Shown here one piece after another: positions 8,795 through 17,285 of a stretch of DNA of 64,000 nt; the first letter of the stretch is position 1, and each line of letters starts with the position of its first letter. The notes below the pieces were generated by a model. It saw nothing but the letters and a program-made list of their open reading frames with translations, had not been told where the DNA came from and made no database searches. The stretch is from CADEDH01 sp039201605. Its GTDB lineage: Bacteria; Actinomycetota; Acidimicrobiia; Acidimicrobiales; SZUA-35. Location of the stretch: contig JBCCRO010000009.1 in assembly GCA_039201605.1 (NCBI GenBank), forward strand, positions 62,001 to 126,000. Direction: 5' to 3'. The translations under genes were made by a program, and so were the position numbers.

Positions 8795-9976
8795 GTGTCG
8801 GAGGGTCAACGGGAGCAGGTCGAGCGGTGGTTCATCCGCCATGGTCTGCCCCACCTGATCGACGGCTACCGGGCCGACACCGACGTGTTCACCCGGGCCC
8901 TGCCGTTCCTGCTGCTGGTTTTCTTCTTCAACGTGGCGGGGTCGTTCGGCGATCAGTTCACCGGTTGGGGCCAGGCCGGGATCGCCGCGGTGTCGACGCT
9001 GGTGATCCTGTTCGCCGCCGCCCTGCTCAACGTGTTGCGCAATCGGCGCCCCTTCCAGGTCCCGGACCGGGTCGGCCCCGTCGAACTCACCGCCTTCGTC
9101 CTGCTGCCCACCATCCCGTCGTTCCTCTTCGGCGGCTCGCCGTTCACCACCGCCGCCGCCGTGATCGCCCTCAACCTCACCATCCTCGGCCTGGTCTACT
9201 TCGTGGTCGGCTACGGACTGGTGCCGACCACGGTGTGGGCCGCCCACCAGACCCTCCGCCATCTCTCGCAGCTGTTGACGCTGATGGGTCGGGCGCTGCC
9301 CTTCGTGCTCGTGTTCTCCGCCTTCCTGTTCATCAACGCCGAGCTGTGGCAGGTGGCCCACGACTTCACCGCGGTGTCGTTCTGGAGCGCCGTCGGCCTG
9401 CTGAGCTTCGTCGCCGCCTCGTTCCTCGGCCTGCGCATCCCCCGGGAGATCGCCGAGGTGGCCCAGTTCGCCTCGTGGGACCGGGTGTGCCAGTTGGCCA
9501 CCGAGGCCCGCTCGCCCCTGGGTGAGGTGTCGACCGAGAACGTGAGCGGCGATCACCGGCCACCGATGTCGAAGCCGCTCCGCTTCAACGTGGGCCTGGT
9601 CGTCCTGTTCAACATGGGACTCCAGATCCTGCTGGTGTCGGTGGCCATCGGGGCCTTCTACACCCTGTTCGGGGTGCTGGCCGTCCGAGAGGAGACGATC
9701 CTGGCCTGGACGTCCCTGGAGACGCTGCCGGCCGACGACGTGTTCGTCCGGGGGTCCTGGCTGGGCACCGAGCTGGTCCTGACGGTGCAGTTGGTCCGGG
9801 TGGTGGGCTTCCTCGTCGCCTTTTCCGCCCTGCAGTTCGCCGTCGCCGCCGTCACCGACGCCACCTACCGGGAGGAGTTCTTCTCCGAGGTGACGGGAGA
9901 GGTCCGCGAGGCGCTGGCCGTCCGGGCCGTCTACCTCCGACAGTTCGAGCCCGAGGGCGCACCGGCCGCCGAGTAG
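8795..9976 (+). CDS. Integral membrane protein of unknown function
   Basis: A 393-residue protein that I cannot assign to a family. It has about eight hydrophobic segments, arranged as four in the first half (from ALPFLLLVFFFNVAG), two in the middle (ALPFVLVFSAFLFINAE and the following span), a polar cytoplasmic-looking stretch, then three in the last third, ending with a charged tail. No transporter or enzyme motif stands out. The GTG start at 8795 lies 11 bases after the LysR stop, suggesting transcription with it. Confidence 0.75.
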   Translation: MSEGQREQVERWFIRHGLPHLIDGYRADTDVFTRALPFLLLVFFFNVAGSFGDQFTGWGQAGIAAVSTLVILFAAALLNVLRNRRPFQVPDRVGPVELTAFVLLPTIPSFLFGGSPFTTAAAVIALNLTILGLVYFVVGYGLVPTTVWAAHQTLRHLSQLLTLMGRALPFVLVFSAFLFINAELWQVAHDFTAVSFWSAVGLLSFVAASFLGLRIPREIAEVAQFASWDRVCQLATEARSPLGEVSTENVSGDHRPPMSKPLRFNVGLVVLFNMGLQILLVSVAIGAFYTLFGVLAVREETILAWTSLETLPADDVFVRGSWLGTELVLTVQLVRVVGFLVAFSALQFAVAAVTDATYREEFFSEVTGEVREALAVRAVYLRQFEPEGAPAAE

Positions 9977-10030
9977 ACAAACCGACGCCGGGGTGCGCCG
10001 TGCGGGCGGCCCCGAGTCGTTCGACCATCG

Positions 10031-10069
10031 ATACCCCCAGGCAATACCCCCGGGCAATACCCCGAGGAC
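10031..10069. repeat. Three tandem 13-base repeats ahead of the truncated kinase-like gene
   Basis: ATACCCCCAGGCA (10031-10043), ATACCCCCGGGCA (10044-10056) and a shortened third copy ATACCCCGAGGA (10057-10068). They end about 38 bases before the GTG at 10107. ATACCCC resembles half-sites used by CsoR/RcnR-type metal-responsive repressors; direct rather than inverted arrangement weakens that comparison. Confidence 0.6.
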
Positions 10070-10106
10070 CTTCAACCCCCTGGGCCGGTCGGCCGAAGGG
10101 GTCAGC

Positions 10107-10592
10107 GTGACCAACCGGTACCTCGGCTCCAGCCACCTCTCCGCCGACTCGCTCGGACTTACCGCCCCCGGCGAGCCGGTCGGCACGATCGACCGACCGG
10201 ACGCCCCGATCGACGAGGGCGCCGTCATCGAGACCGGCGACCCCGTGCTCGATGACCGGCGCCGTGTGCCCGAGCCCGACGGCGTCGCCCACGAGATCCA
10301 CGCCCCGGTCCGGTACGCGGGCGACAACATCGACTTCGTCGCCGAGCGCTTCGCCGAGCTGTGGCCCCTGCTGAAGGCGGCCGACGCCCTGGTCCGTCTC
10401 TACGCCGAGGGCGGCACGCCCGATCCGGCCGAGGTTCAGCGGTACCTGGAGGGCGCCGACGCCGACCACGAGTTCCTCGACGAGGAGATCCCCGACGCCC
10501 TGACCCAGGCCCGCGACGGCATCGACCGGGTGGGGGAGGCCCTCCGGGCGATGAACGGGTGCTCCCAGCCCGTGGGCCAGGGCCCCTCGTGA
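10107..10592 (+). CDS. Truncated histidine-kinase-like protein (dimerisation domain only)
   Basis: A 161-residue soluble protein. Residues about 52-150 match the dimerisation and phosphotransfer region of a class of PAS kinases: AHEIHAPVRYAGDN corresponds to the AHEINTPIQYVGDN phospho-acceptor motif, so the His is kept, and EEIPDALTQARDGIDRVGE plus the following ALRAM corresponds to the second helix normally written EEIP.A...SLEGVERV..IVRAMKEF. The protein stops about 10 residues later where the ATPase domain should begin. No HATPase_c remains in any frame downstream. It may be a degraded kinase, or a stand-alone phosphotransfer/dimer partner. Start GTG 10107 has AAGGGG 5 bases upstream. Confidence 0.65.
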   Translation: MTNRYLGSSHLSADSLGLTAPGEPVGTIDRPDAPIDEGAVIETGDPVLDDRRRVPEPDGVAHEIHAPVRYAGDNIDFVAERFAELWPLLKAADALVRLYAEGGTPDPAEVQRYLEGADADHEFLDEEIPDALTQARDGIDRVGEALRAMNGCSQPVGQGPS

Positions 10593-10716
10593 CGCAGCCG
10601 CTCATCGGGCCGGCCCGTGTCCGCGAGGCGACCGAAGCTCTCCCCGACGACGAGCGGGCGGCGCTGATGAGGCCGGCCCACCGGCTACCGCTCGGCGCCC
10701 GAGCGGTGCAGGACGG

Positions 10717-13119
10717 CTAGATCGACGGGCCCGGATGGCCCTCGTCGGCGGCGAGCACGTCGGCCTCGGCCAGCGAGGCCCGCACGTCGACGTCGGCCTT
10801 CGCCACCACATCGGGGCAGAACACCCGCATCGCCGCCTCCAGCGCCTCCCGCACGTCGGCCACCAGGGCCGGGGCGTCGGACCGATCGCACTCGACGACA
10901 ACCGAGTCGTGCACGGTCTGCACCGGCCGGGCCGACGGATAGCGCCACAGCCGTTCGTCGAGATCGGCGTAGGCCACGAGCATGACGTCGGCCACGCCAC
11001 CCTGGATCGGGGCGTTGCGCCAGGCGTTGACCATGGCCGACACCCGCTCCTTGGCCGCCCGGGCCAATTGCCGGTGCACCGGCTCGTCGCCGACGACGGC
11101 GGCCGCCGCCTCCAGGTAGCGGCGACGCAGGGCCCGATCCTCGAACGGCTTGGCCAGAGCCGAGACCGACAGCGGCCCTTCGGGGCCCGAGAGGACCACC
11201 CCGTGCTCGGCCTCGAACCGGCTGCGAACCGCCAGCAGATCACCGGAGGTACCGGCGATCAGCTCGCTTGCGGCCAGGAGGAACAGCCGGTCGAGGTGGA
11301 GGTTGAACTGCTGACGGCGACCGGCCACCGTGCGGCTGGCGAAGGTGAACGGCTCCTCGTCGCTCTGGAGGGCGACCGGGGCCGAGTAGCGGAGGAGCCA
11401 GGTCACCTCGGCCGTCAGCTCGTCGAGGTCGTGCTGGTGACGGGCCGGGTGCTGTTCGACGATCTCGTCGACGGTCGGCCACCGCCAGTGGTTCTTGCGG
11501 AAGGCCCGACGGGTGGCGGCCACATCGCCGAAGCCCCGGGCCAGGCGCAGGGTGACGTCCCAGTCGATGGCGACGGTGTCGTCCCGGACGGCGTCGATCT
11601 CGGCGATCCGGGCCGCCGCCCATCGAGCGGTGCCCGGGTAGGTGCGGCGGTACTGGGCCAGCAGGTCGGCGGCCTCGTCGATCGTGGTGGGTGAGCCCTC
11701 GTTGGTCAGCTGGCGGGACAGGGCGGCCGCCCCCGAGCCGTAGGCGATGCCGAAGTTGAGGGCCTTGGCGATCTGCCGGAGGTGTTTGAACCGGTCGGGG
11801 TCGTCGGCGACGAGCGCCTCGGGCTCGAAGCCGAACATCGAGGCCGCGGTGGTGGCATGGACGTCGGCGCCCCGGGCGAAGGCCTCCCGGAGCGGGATGT
11901 CGTCGGCCACCTGGGCCAGGTACCGCAGCTCGGCCTGGCTGAGGTCGGCGTGGACGAACACCCGGTCGGCCTCGGGGGGCCGGACGTAGGGCTTCATCAG
12001 CGGGGTGAAGTTCTGTGCGTTGGGGTTGCGACTGGCCAGGCGTCCGGTGTTGGTGCCCACCACCTGGAGGTACTGGGGGCGGAGGCGGCCGTCGTCGTGC
12101 AGGTGCTCGAAGATGCCCTCGCCGTAGGTGCTCAGGATCTTCGACGAGTTGCGGTAGCGGAGGAGCGTCTCGCACAGCTCGCCCCCGATCTCGGCCAACA
12201 CCGTCGCCGTCACCGAATCGAGATCGGTGAGCAGACGATCCTCCCCGTACCGGGTTCCCATCCAGACCCGCACCCGGTCGCCCGCCCACCGGTTGAGCAC
12301 CTCCCGGACCTGCTTGTCCGACGACGGATTCCAACTGGGCTCGACCACGTCGTCGAACAGGGTGCCCTGGCCACCGCCGGTGAGGGTGGCCAGCTCACCG
12401 ACGACCGACCGGTTCTCCGCCTCGATGCGGGCCAGTTCGCTCTCCCACCCGGACCGGTCGTACGGCAGGCCGGTGCGCTCCATCCGATCGAGGAAGGGGC
12501 GGGCCGCCATCTCGATCTCGCAGATCCGCTCGAGGCCGGCCTCGACGATCTCGGCCCGGATGGCGTCGGCCACCCACAGGGTGTGCAGGGCATCGGCGGC
12601 GGCGTAGGCCACCTGGTCGTCGGTCAGATCGTCGGTGGCGGTGTAGGAGAGCTGGACGTCGCCCTTGCCCTCGGCCTGCTGGCCGAGGTAGTGCTCGGTG
12701 GCCCAGGCCAGCCCGTGGTACCAGGTGAAGCCGCTGCGCCCTTGGTGGAGGAGGGCGTCGGCCAGCTGGGCGTCCCACCACCGCAGGTGGGGGGTGGTGT
12801 CGTCGCTGCGCCACACGGCGGTGTCGATCACCCGGGCGTCGAAGTCGGCGTTCCAGGCCAGGGCGGTCACCCCGCTCAGGGGCTCGGCCAGGAGCGTGGG
12901 GTCGAGATCGCGGGCGTCGATCACGAAGGCCCGCTCGGCCCCGTCGGGAGCCCGAACCGCCACCGACATCACCCGGAGCCGCCCCTGGGCCGGGCCGTCG
13001 ATCGGCACCTCGGTGTCGATGGCCACATACTCCGCCCCGGCCAGGGCCTTGGTCAGATCGGGCAGCTGCTCGGCCGTGCTGATGACCGTGCAGGGCACGT
13101 CGCCGGGGTGAGGGGGCAC
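10717..13119 (-). CDS. Family A DNA polymerase with 3'-5' exonuclease domain (Pol I-like, no 5' nuclease)
   Basis: An 800-residue polymerase lacking the 5' flap nuclease domain of PolA. The exonuclease has Exo I (Asp35, Glu37 in AIDTEVP), Exo II (WNADFD, 89-94) and Exo III (AYAAADALHTL). The polymerase has motif A (HADLSQAELRY, Asp392), motif B (Arg448, Lys452, Phe456, Tyr460 in RQIAKALNFGIAYG), AGRRQQF, NAPIQGGVAD and motif C VHDSV with Ser in place of the usual Glu after HD. Spacing between motif B and GRR (about 140 residues) and between GRR and NxPIQG (about 100) is each roughly 80 longer than in Taq-type enzymes, so two insertions sit in the fingers. Probably a translesion, repair or ancillary polymerase. 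Confidence 0.9.
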   Translation of the reverse strand: MPPHPGDVPCTVISTAEQLPDLTKALAGAEYVAIDTEVPIDGPAQGRLRVMSVAVRAPDGAERAFVIDARDLDPTLLAEPLSGVTALAWNADFDARVIDTAVWRSDDTTPHLRWWDAQLADALLHQGRSGFTWYHGLAWATEHYLGQQAEGKGDVQLSYTATDDLTDDQVAYAAADALHTLWVADAIRAEIVEAGLERICEIEMAARPFLDRMERTGLPYDRSGWESELARIEAENRSVVGELATLTGGGQGTLFDDVVEPSWNPSSDKQVREVLNRWAGDRVRVWMGTRYGEDRLLTDLDSVTATVLAEIGGELCETLLRYRNSSKILSTYGEGIFEHLHDDGRLRPQYLQVVGTNTGRLASRNPNAQNFTPLMKPYVRPPEADRVFVHADLSQAELRYLAQVADDIPLREAFARGADVHATTAASMFGFEPEALVADDPDRFKHLRQIAKALNFGIAYGSGAAALSRQLTNEGSPTTIDEAADLLAQYRRTYPGTARWAAARIAEIDAVRDDTVAIDWDVTLRLARGFGDVAATRRAFRKNHWRWPTVDEIVEQHPARHQHDLDELTAEVTWLLRYSAPVALQSDEEPFTFASRTVAGRRQQFNLHLDRLFLLAASELIAGTSGDLLAVRSRFEAEHGVVLSGPEGPLSVSALAKPFEDRALRRRYLEAAAAVVGDEPVHRQLARAAKERVSAMVNAWRNAPIQGGVADVMLVAYADLDERLWRYPSARPVQTVHDSVVVECDRSDAPALVADVREALEAAMRVFCPDVVAKADVDVRASLAEADVLAADEGHPGPSI

Positions 13120-13209
13120 CCCTCCGAGGCTAGGTCACCGAAGGGACACCGCCCACCACGGGCCAACGCCCGCCGAGCGCCCGCCCGGGCAGGGGGAGCG
13201 GCCCCGGTG

Positions 13210-15135
13210 CTATCGGCCTTCACCCTCCGATGGGCGGACCGGGGGCTCGGGCGGGGCCGGCGCCACCGGGGCGTCGGTCGGCGGATCGACCGGCGGCGGC
13301 ACCGAGATCGTCTCGCCACCGGGCCGGTTCGGCGCGCCGACCACGGGAGGCGGCTGCACCGGCGGCGAACCGGGAGGGGGTGCCTGGGCGCCGGTGGCCG
13401 GCGCCGATGCCGGCGGCGAAGCGACGGGCGGGGCGACCGGGGGCTCGCTCGGCGGGGGCGCCGTCGACGGCGAAGCGACGGGCGGGGCGACCGGGGGCTC
13501 GCTCGGCGGGGGCGCCGTCGGCGGCGGGAACGACGGCGGCTGTGCGGCGGGCGCCAACCCCGCTCCGGGGGCCGGGGCCGCCATCGCCCCGACGGGCGGT
13601 GGCGCAACCGCTACCGGCGACGACGAGCGCCGGCCGAGGCCGAGGAGGCCGAGCCCGGTGAGCTGGATGGCGGCGAGCACGAGCATGGTGGCCAAGGCGA
13701 CGAGGATCTGCCAGCCGAGTTCGTTGCCAATTTCTCGTTGTCCTTCGACCACGAAGAATGCGAACGACTCCGGCCGAGCGAAGAACGTCCCAAAGGCGAG
13801 TTCGATAGCGGCCGCCCACCCCATCAGCAACAGGAGCAAGCCGATGGCGGACAGCGGGTTGACCCCTGTGGCGTGCTCGCGATGCGCCAACCGAGTGGCC
13901 ACCGGCAACAGGCCGAGGCTCAGCATGATGATCAGCCAGGGCGTGAACGAGCCAGGAACGCTGAACGCAGCGGAGCCGAGGAGAAGCATCGGGATCAACG
14001 GCCACCAGAACAGATCGACCACCAGACCCAACACGTAGCGGGCCCCCGCCCCCAGCGAGTGAGCGAGAGCGGTGAGTCCGGTTGCGACCGCTGTCGCCAC
14101 CGCAGCGACAACGAAGCTGCGGAGCAGGAACGGGCCGATCGCAAAGGCGAACAGGCGCGGACGGTTGCGACCGAGCCGGTCGGACCAGAAGCTGTCGATG
14201 GCGTTGACATCGATGTCGGGCAGACCGGCCAGGCGCCCCGCGATCGCTGTGATCGAGAGGATGGCCAACATGCCGCCACCGACGGCGAGCACCACGACCG
14301 ACCGGGCCGACGACGTCGGTCCCGGGCTGACCGACGCGATCGCGGTCTCCCTGCGGTCGGGGTCGCCGACGCCGATTGCCACCACATCGATGATGAGTGC
14401 GCCGACGGCGCCCGCCACGATCAAAATGATCGTCGCCGCCAGCGTGGCGTCGAGGTCGAAGACCTGTGTGGACTGCACGGCCAGGGCCAACACCCCCGGG
14501 ATCCGCATCGTCCACTCGGCAAGGAGAACGGCGATGAGAAGGAGGCCCATCGGAAACCCGATCAGTCGCACAGAGGTGGGCCCAGATCGATTGGCCAGGA
14601 CGGGAGCCAGGGCCTCAAGCCCAAGTGACCTTCGCCGCCACGGGCTCATGGTGTCGCGCACCAGTACCGCCAGGGGCATCGCCATCACGATGGCGATCCC
14701 GAGAGACGGCACGACGAGAGAACGTACGTGGTCGCCCACGTCGTCCGAGAGCGAGGTCCAGCCGAGCACCGGAAACCAGCCCAGTCGGACACTGAGCCAG
14801 TAGAGCAGCGTGAACTGGACGACGACCGGGACGAGCAGCGAGGACAGGAAGGCACCAGCACCCAGCAGCCGCTCCGTCGTGACCGACGTGCGCGCCGCAA
14901 GGCCGAACGGCACGGCAACCACCAGGGCCAGCAGCGTTCCCGCCACAGCCAGCTCTATCGAGACCAGGAGCCGGTCCCAGACACGGTCCCATGGGAGGAA
15001 CTGACCGCTACCCGTCGGTTCGGGCGCCAGCGCCCGAAGCAGCAGTGCCATGCCGACGCCGCCCACGATGATCACGAGTGGTCGGGCGATGGTCGTCACC
15101 AGCCGCGCCGAACCGCCGTCCGTCGTTCCCTCCAT
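13210..15135 (-). CDS. Fused DppB/DppC-like ABC permease with proline-rich C-terminal tail
   Basis: A 641-residue membrane protein. Residues about 40-270 resemble a DppB/OppB-type peptide permease (SIELAVAGTLLALVVAVPFG, then GLEALAPVLANRSGPTSVRL in the position of the EAA loop). Residues about 310-500 resemble a DppC-type half, opening with DSFWSDRLGRNRPR in place of the GTDxLGRD signature. The last 120 residues are almost only Pro, Ala, Ser and Val. Start is the ATG at 15135 with AAGGAGG close upstream rather than a GTG 11 codons earlier. No ATPase or binding-protein gene is near. The EAA motif glycine is not conserved, so transport function is uncertain. Confidence 0.72.
   Translation of the reverse strand: MEGTTDGGSARLVTTIARPLVIIVGGVGMALLLRALAPEPTGSGQFLPWDRVWDRLLVSIELAVAGTLLALVVAVPFGLAARTSVTTERLLGAGAFLSSLLVPVVVQFTLLYWLSVRLGWFPVLGWTSLSDDVGDHVRSLVVPSLGIAIVMAMPLAVLVRDTMSPWRRRSLGLEALAPVLANRSGPTSVRLIGFPMGLLLIAVLLAEWTMRIPGVLALAVQSTQVFDLDATLAATIILIVAGAVGALIIDVVAIGVGDPDRRETAIASVSPGPTSSARSVVVLAVGGGMLAILSITAIAGRLAGLPDIDVNAIDSFWSDRLGRNRPRLFAFAIGPFLLRSFVVAAVATAVATGLTALAHSLGAGARYVLGLVVDLFWWPLIPMLLLGSAAFSVPGSFTPWLIIMLSLGLLPVATRLAHREHATGVNPLSAIGLLLLLMGWAAAIELAFGTFFARPESFAFFVVEGQREIGNELGWQILVALATMLVLAAIQLTGLGLLGLGRRSSSPVAVAPPPVGAMAAPAPGAGLAPAAQPPSFPPPTAPPPSEPPVAPPVASPSTAPPPSEPPVAPPVASPPASAPATGAQAPPPGSPPVQPPPVVGAPNRPGGETISVPPPVDPPTDAPVAPAPPEPPVRPSEGEGR
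13415..13520 (-). repeat. 52-base tandem duplication in the proline-rich tail
   Basis: 13415-13466 and 13469-13520 are identical over 52 bases with a 54-base period (18 codons), giving two copies of the peptide PPPSEPPVAPPVASP. The exact nucleotide identity points to a recent in-frame duplication. Confidence 0.85.
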
Positions 15136-15270
15136 ATCCCCTCCTTGCCGAAATCGACGGTAGTGCACCCGCCGGTACGGCGCCCGCGGTCGAGGCGCGC
15201 CCGACGGCCACCGGCGCGGTGACCGGGGCCACCATGGCGCCGGGCGCGGCGGGGGCTACGTTGAACTGCG

Positions 15271-16197
15271 ATGAGCGAGTTCGGCGACGACGACCCGGCC
15301 ACCGCCGGCGATGTCCAGATCGCCCCGTGGGACGGCCGGCGGGTCCCGGTGACCCTGCTCGGGGGCTACCTGGGGGCGGGCAAGACCACGGTGATCAACG
15401 AGCTTCTGGCCCGCACCGACCGGCCGATCGCCGTGCTGGTCAACGACGTCGGCGCCGTCAACGTCGACGCCTCGCTGATCAAGCGACGCCACGGCGACAC
15501 CATCGAGCTGACCGACGGTTGCGTGTGTTGCAGCCTGAGTCGGGGCCTGGTCGACGCCTTCGACGAACTACGGGCCCGCCCCACCCCACCCGATCAGGTG
15601 GTGCTCGAACTGAGCGGCGTGGCCGACCCCCGGCGGGTGATGCCGTGGGCCGACTCGATCGGCTTCCGGCTCGACTCGGTGGTGGTCCTGGTCGACGTCG
15701 ATCAGTTCCCGGACCGGATCGACGACGCCATCGTCGGGCCCACGGTGCAGGCCCAGCTCAACGCCGGTGACGTCCTCGTGCTGTCGAAGACCGATCTGGT
15801 CGACGAGGACCGGATCCAAGCGGTGACCGACCACCTCGCCACCTCCCACCCCGACGTGCCGGTGTTCCACGCCGGCACCGCCGGGGCCACCGCCGCCCTC
15901 CTCCAGACCGGCACCCGGCGGTCGCGGGGTTTCGCCGACGTGCCCGACGCCGAGCTGTTCGACGCCCACGACGTGAGCGTGGTCACGGTGGAGCAGCCGC
16001 TCGGTGTCGACGCCCTCGACGCGCTGCTCGACGGGCTCCCCGACGATGTGTTGCGGGCCAAGGCCGTGATCGACATCGACACCGGAGTCACCGTCCAGGT
16101 CCACGTGGTCGGCCCCCGTCGCACCATCACCCCACTCCCCCAGGCCGAGACCCAGGAGACCACCGACCTGGTGGTCATCCGCCCCCGCTACCGCTGA
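15271..16197 (+). CDS. CobW/COG0523 family G3E GTPase (metal chaperone)
   Basis: A 308-residue P-loop GTPase of the CobW/COG0523 group, proteins that deliver Zn, Co or Ni to client enzymes. It has Walker A GGYLGAGKTT (31-40), the metal-binding CxCC motif in GCVCCSL (Cys84, Cys86, Cys87), Walker B-like LVDVDQFP and the base-recognition SKTD (172-175, normally NKxD). The C-terminal CobW_C domain is short, ending at VVIRPRYR without the His-rich stretch many members carry. The gene is divergent from the permease with 135 bases between. The client metal cannot be told; no Zur-like site was recognised upstream. Confidence 0.92.
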   Translation: MSEFGDDDPATAGDVQIAPWDGRRVPVTLLGGYLGAGKTTVINELLARTDRPIAVLVNDVGAVNVDASLIKRRHGDTIELTDGCVCCSLSRGLVDAFDELRARPTPPDQVVLELSGVADPRRVMPWADSIGFRLDSVVVLVDVDQFPDRIDDAIVGPTVQAQLNAGDVLVLSKTDLVDEDRIQAVTDHLATSHPDVPVFHAGTAGATAALLQTGTRRSRGFADVPDAELFDAHDVSVVTVEQPLGVDALDALLDGLPDDVLRAKAVIDIDTGVTVQVHVVGPRRTITPLPQAETQETTDLVVIRPRYR

Positions 16198-16254
16198 CCC
16201 CGTCGCAGCGACCGTCGGTGGCACGGCGATCGAGGGCGGCTCCCAGGCCGCCGC

Positions 16255-16779
16255 TCAGGGGCGGCGCCGACGGGCCAGCCTGCGTTCCAGTCGCCGACGG
16301 TTGGCGTCGGCTCGACGGCGGGCCCGGTGCTCGGCCCGCAGGCGGTGGTCCGGGTCGGCGGCCCGAACCCGGGATCGGCCCCGAGCACCATCGCCGCCGA
16401 GTTGCAGGCGGTAGACCAGCGTCGGCGGTACGGCGATGCCGTCGACGGTGTTGTCGCCGAGGCGGACCCGACTGCTACCGCCCACCTGCACCCGGCGGCC
16501 CAGGGCCACCAGCAGCGCATCGTCGACCGGTCGGATGACCAGGCGCCCGGGGTCGACCAGGAGGTCGCCCTCGGCCCGACCGAGGGCCGCGGCCAACGCC
16601 GCAGCCGCGCTCGGTGTCGGCTCGGGCACCCCTGGCCCGGCGACCGTGAACTCCCAGCGGGCCTCGTCGGCGGACCACAGCCACAGCGCGGCGTCGACGG
16701 CCACCCCCGCCTCGTCGAGCAGGCCGAGCAGGGCCTGACCGTGGTCGGCGTCGTCGGCGGGGAGGGACCGGGCGCTCAT
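16255..16779 (-). CDS. Hypothetical protein with very basic C-terminus
   Basis: A 174-residue soluble protein that I do not recognise. The first 120 residues are of mixed alpha/beta character (ALLGLLDEAGVAVDAALWLW, GDLLVDPGRLVIRPVDDALL), and the last 45 are extraordinarily rich in Arg (RRADANRRRLERRLARRRRP), suggesting nucleic acid binding or an unstructured tail. The ATG at 16779 is used; a GTG 3 codons earlier is possible. It is separated from the downstream CobW gene by convergent stops. Codon use is typical of the window, so I accept it as a gene, with modest certainty. Confidence 0.6.
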   Translation of the reverse strand: MSARSLPADDADHGQALLGLLDEAGVAVDAALWLWSADEARWEFTVAGPGVPEPTPSAAAALAAALGRAEGDLLVDPGRLVIRPVDDALLVALGRRVQVGGSSRVRLGDNTVDGIAVPPTLVYRLQLGGDGARGRSRVRAADPDHRLRAEHRARRRADANRRRLERRLARRRRP

Positions 16780-16799
16780 GGCCCCCACGCTAGGCCGAC

Positions 16800-17201
16800 T
16801 CAGCCGGCCGCTACCGGGCGACCGTCGCCGTCGACGTACACCCAGGCGCCGTCGAGGCGGACGAACCGACTCCGCTCCGCCATGGCCGAGCGCCGACCGG
16901 CCAGCTCGTAGCGGGCCTCGAAGGTCACCGTACCCTCGGCGTCGAATCCGGTACCGCCGGTGGTGTCGAGCACGGTGAGACCGAGCCAGTCGATGGCGGG
17001 ATCGGGAGCGATCGGATCGGGCCTGGTGTCGGGATGCCAGGAGCGGGCCAGGAACCCCTCGTCACCGCGGACGTAGGCGGTGTAGCGGGCCCGCATCAGC
17101 TGCTCGGCCGTCGCCCCCAGGCCGGCGCCCCGAGCGTGGATCGGGCCGCAGCACAGGGCGTAGGTCGCACCGGAGCCGCACGGGCACGGGCCGTCGTTCA
17201 T
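16800..17201 (-). CDS. YchJ family protein with SEC-C zinc motif (UPF0225)
   Basis: A 133-residue protein that opens with the SEC-C motif CPCGSGATYALCCGP (residues 6-20), a zinc-binding element also found at the end of SecA, followed by the YchJ core: ATAEQLMRARYTAYVRGDEG, WLGLTVLDT, FEARYEL and a closing SRFVRLDGAWVYVDG. The core is an NTF2-like cone fold. Cellular role is unknown. Start is the ATG at 17201; the gene lies 21 bases downstream of the Arg-rich hypothetical gene start region on the same strand order, so they may share a transcript. Length and motif order are normal for the family. Confidence 0.93.
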   Translation of the reverse strand: MNDGPCPCGSGATYALCCGPIHARGAGLGATAEQLMRARYTAYVRGDEGFLARSWHPDTRPDPIAPDPAIDWLGLTVLDTTGGTGFDAEGTVTFEARYELAGRRSAMAERSRFVRLDGAWVYVDGDGRPVAAG

Positions 17202-17285
17202 GGGTCCACGCTAACCGCTCACCGGCGGGGTGCCGGGCGCCGGTCCGGCGGAGGACGGGGGCGTCGGGGAACGGGCGAGGCGGGG

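Noticed and set aside
10589..10720. 43-residue frame overlapping the kinase-like gene by GTGA
   Set aside because: Overlap is suggestive, but the peptide matches nothing and does not restore an ATPase domain.
13380..13525. Tandem repeats as a possible CRISPR or minisatellite
   Set aside because: Two in-frame copies encoding a proline-rich tail; explained as coding duplication.
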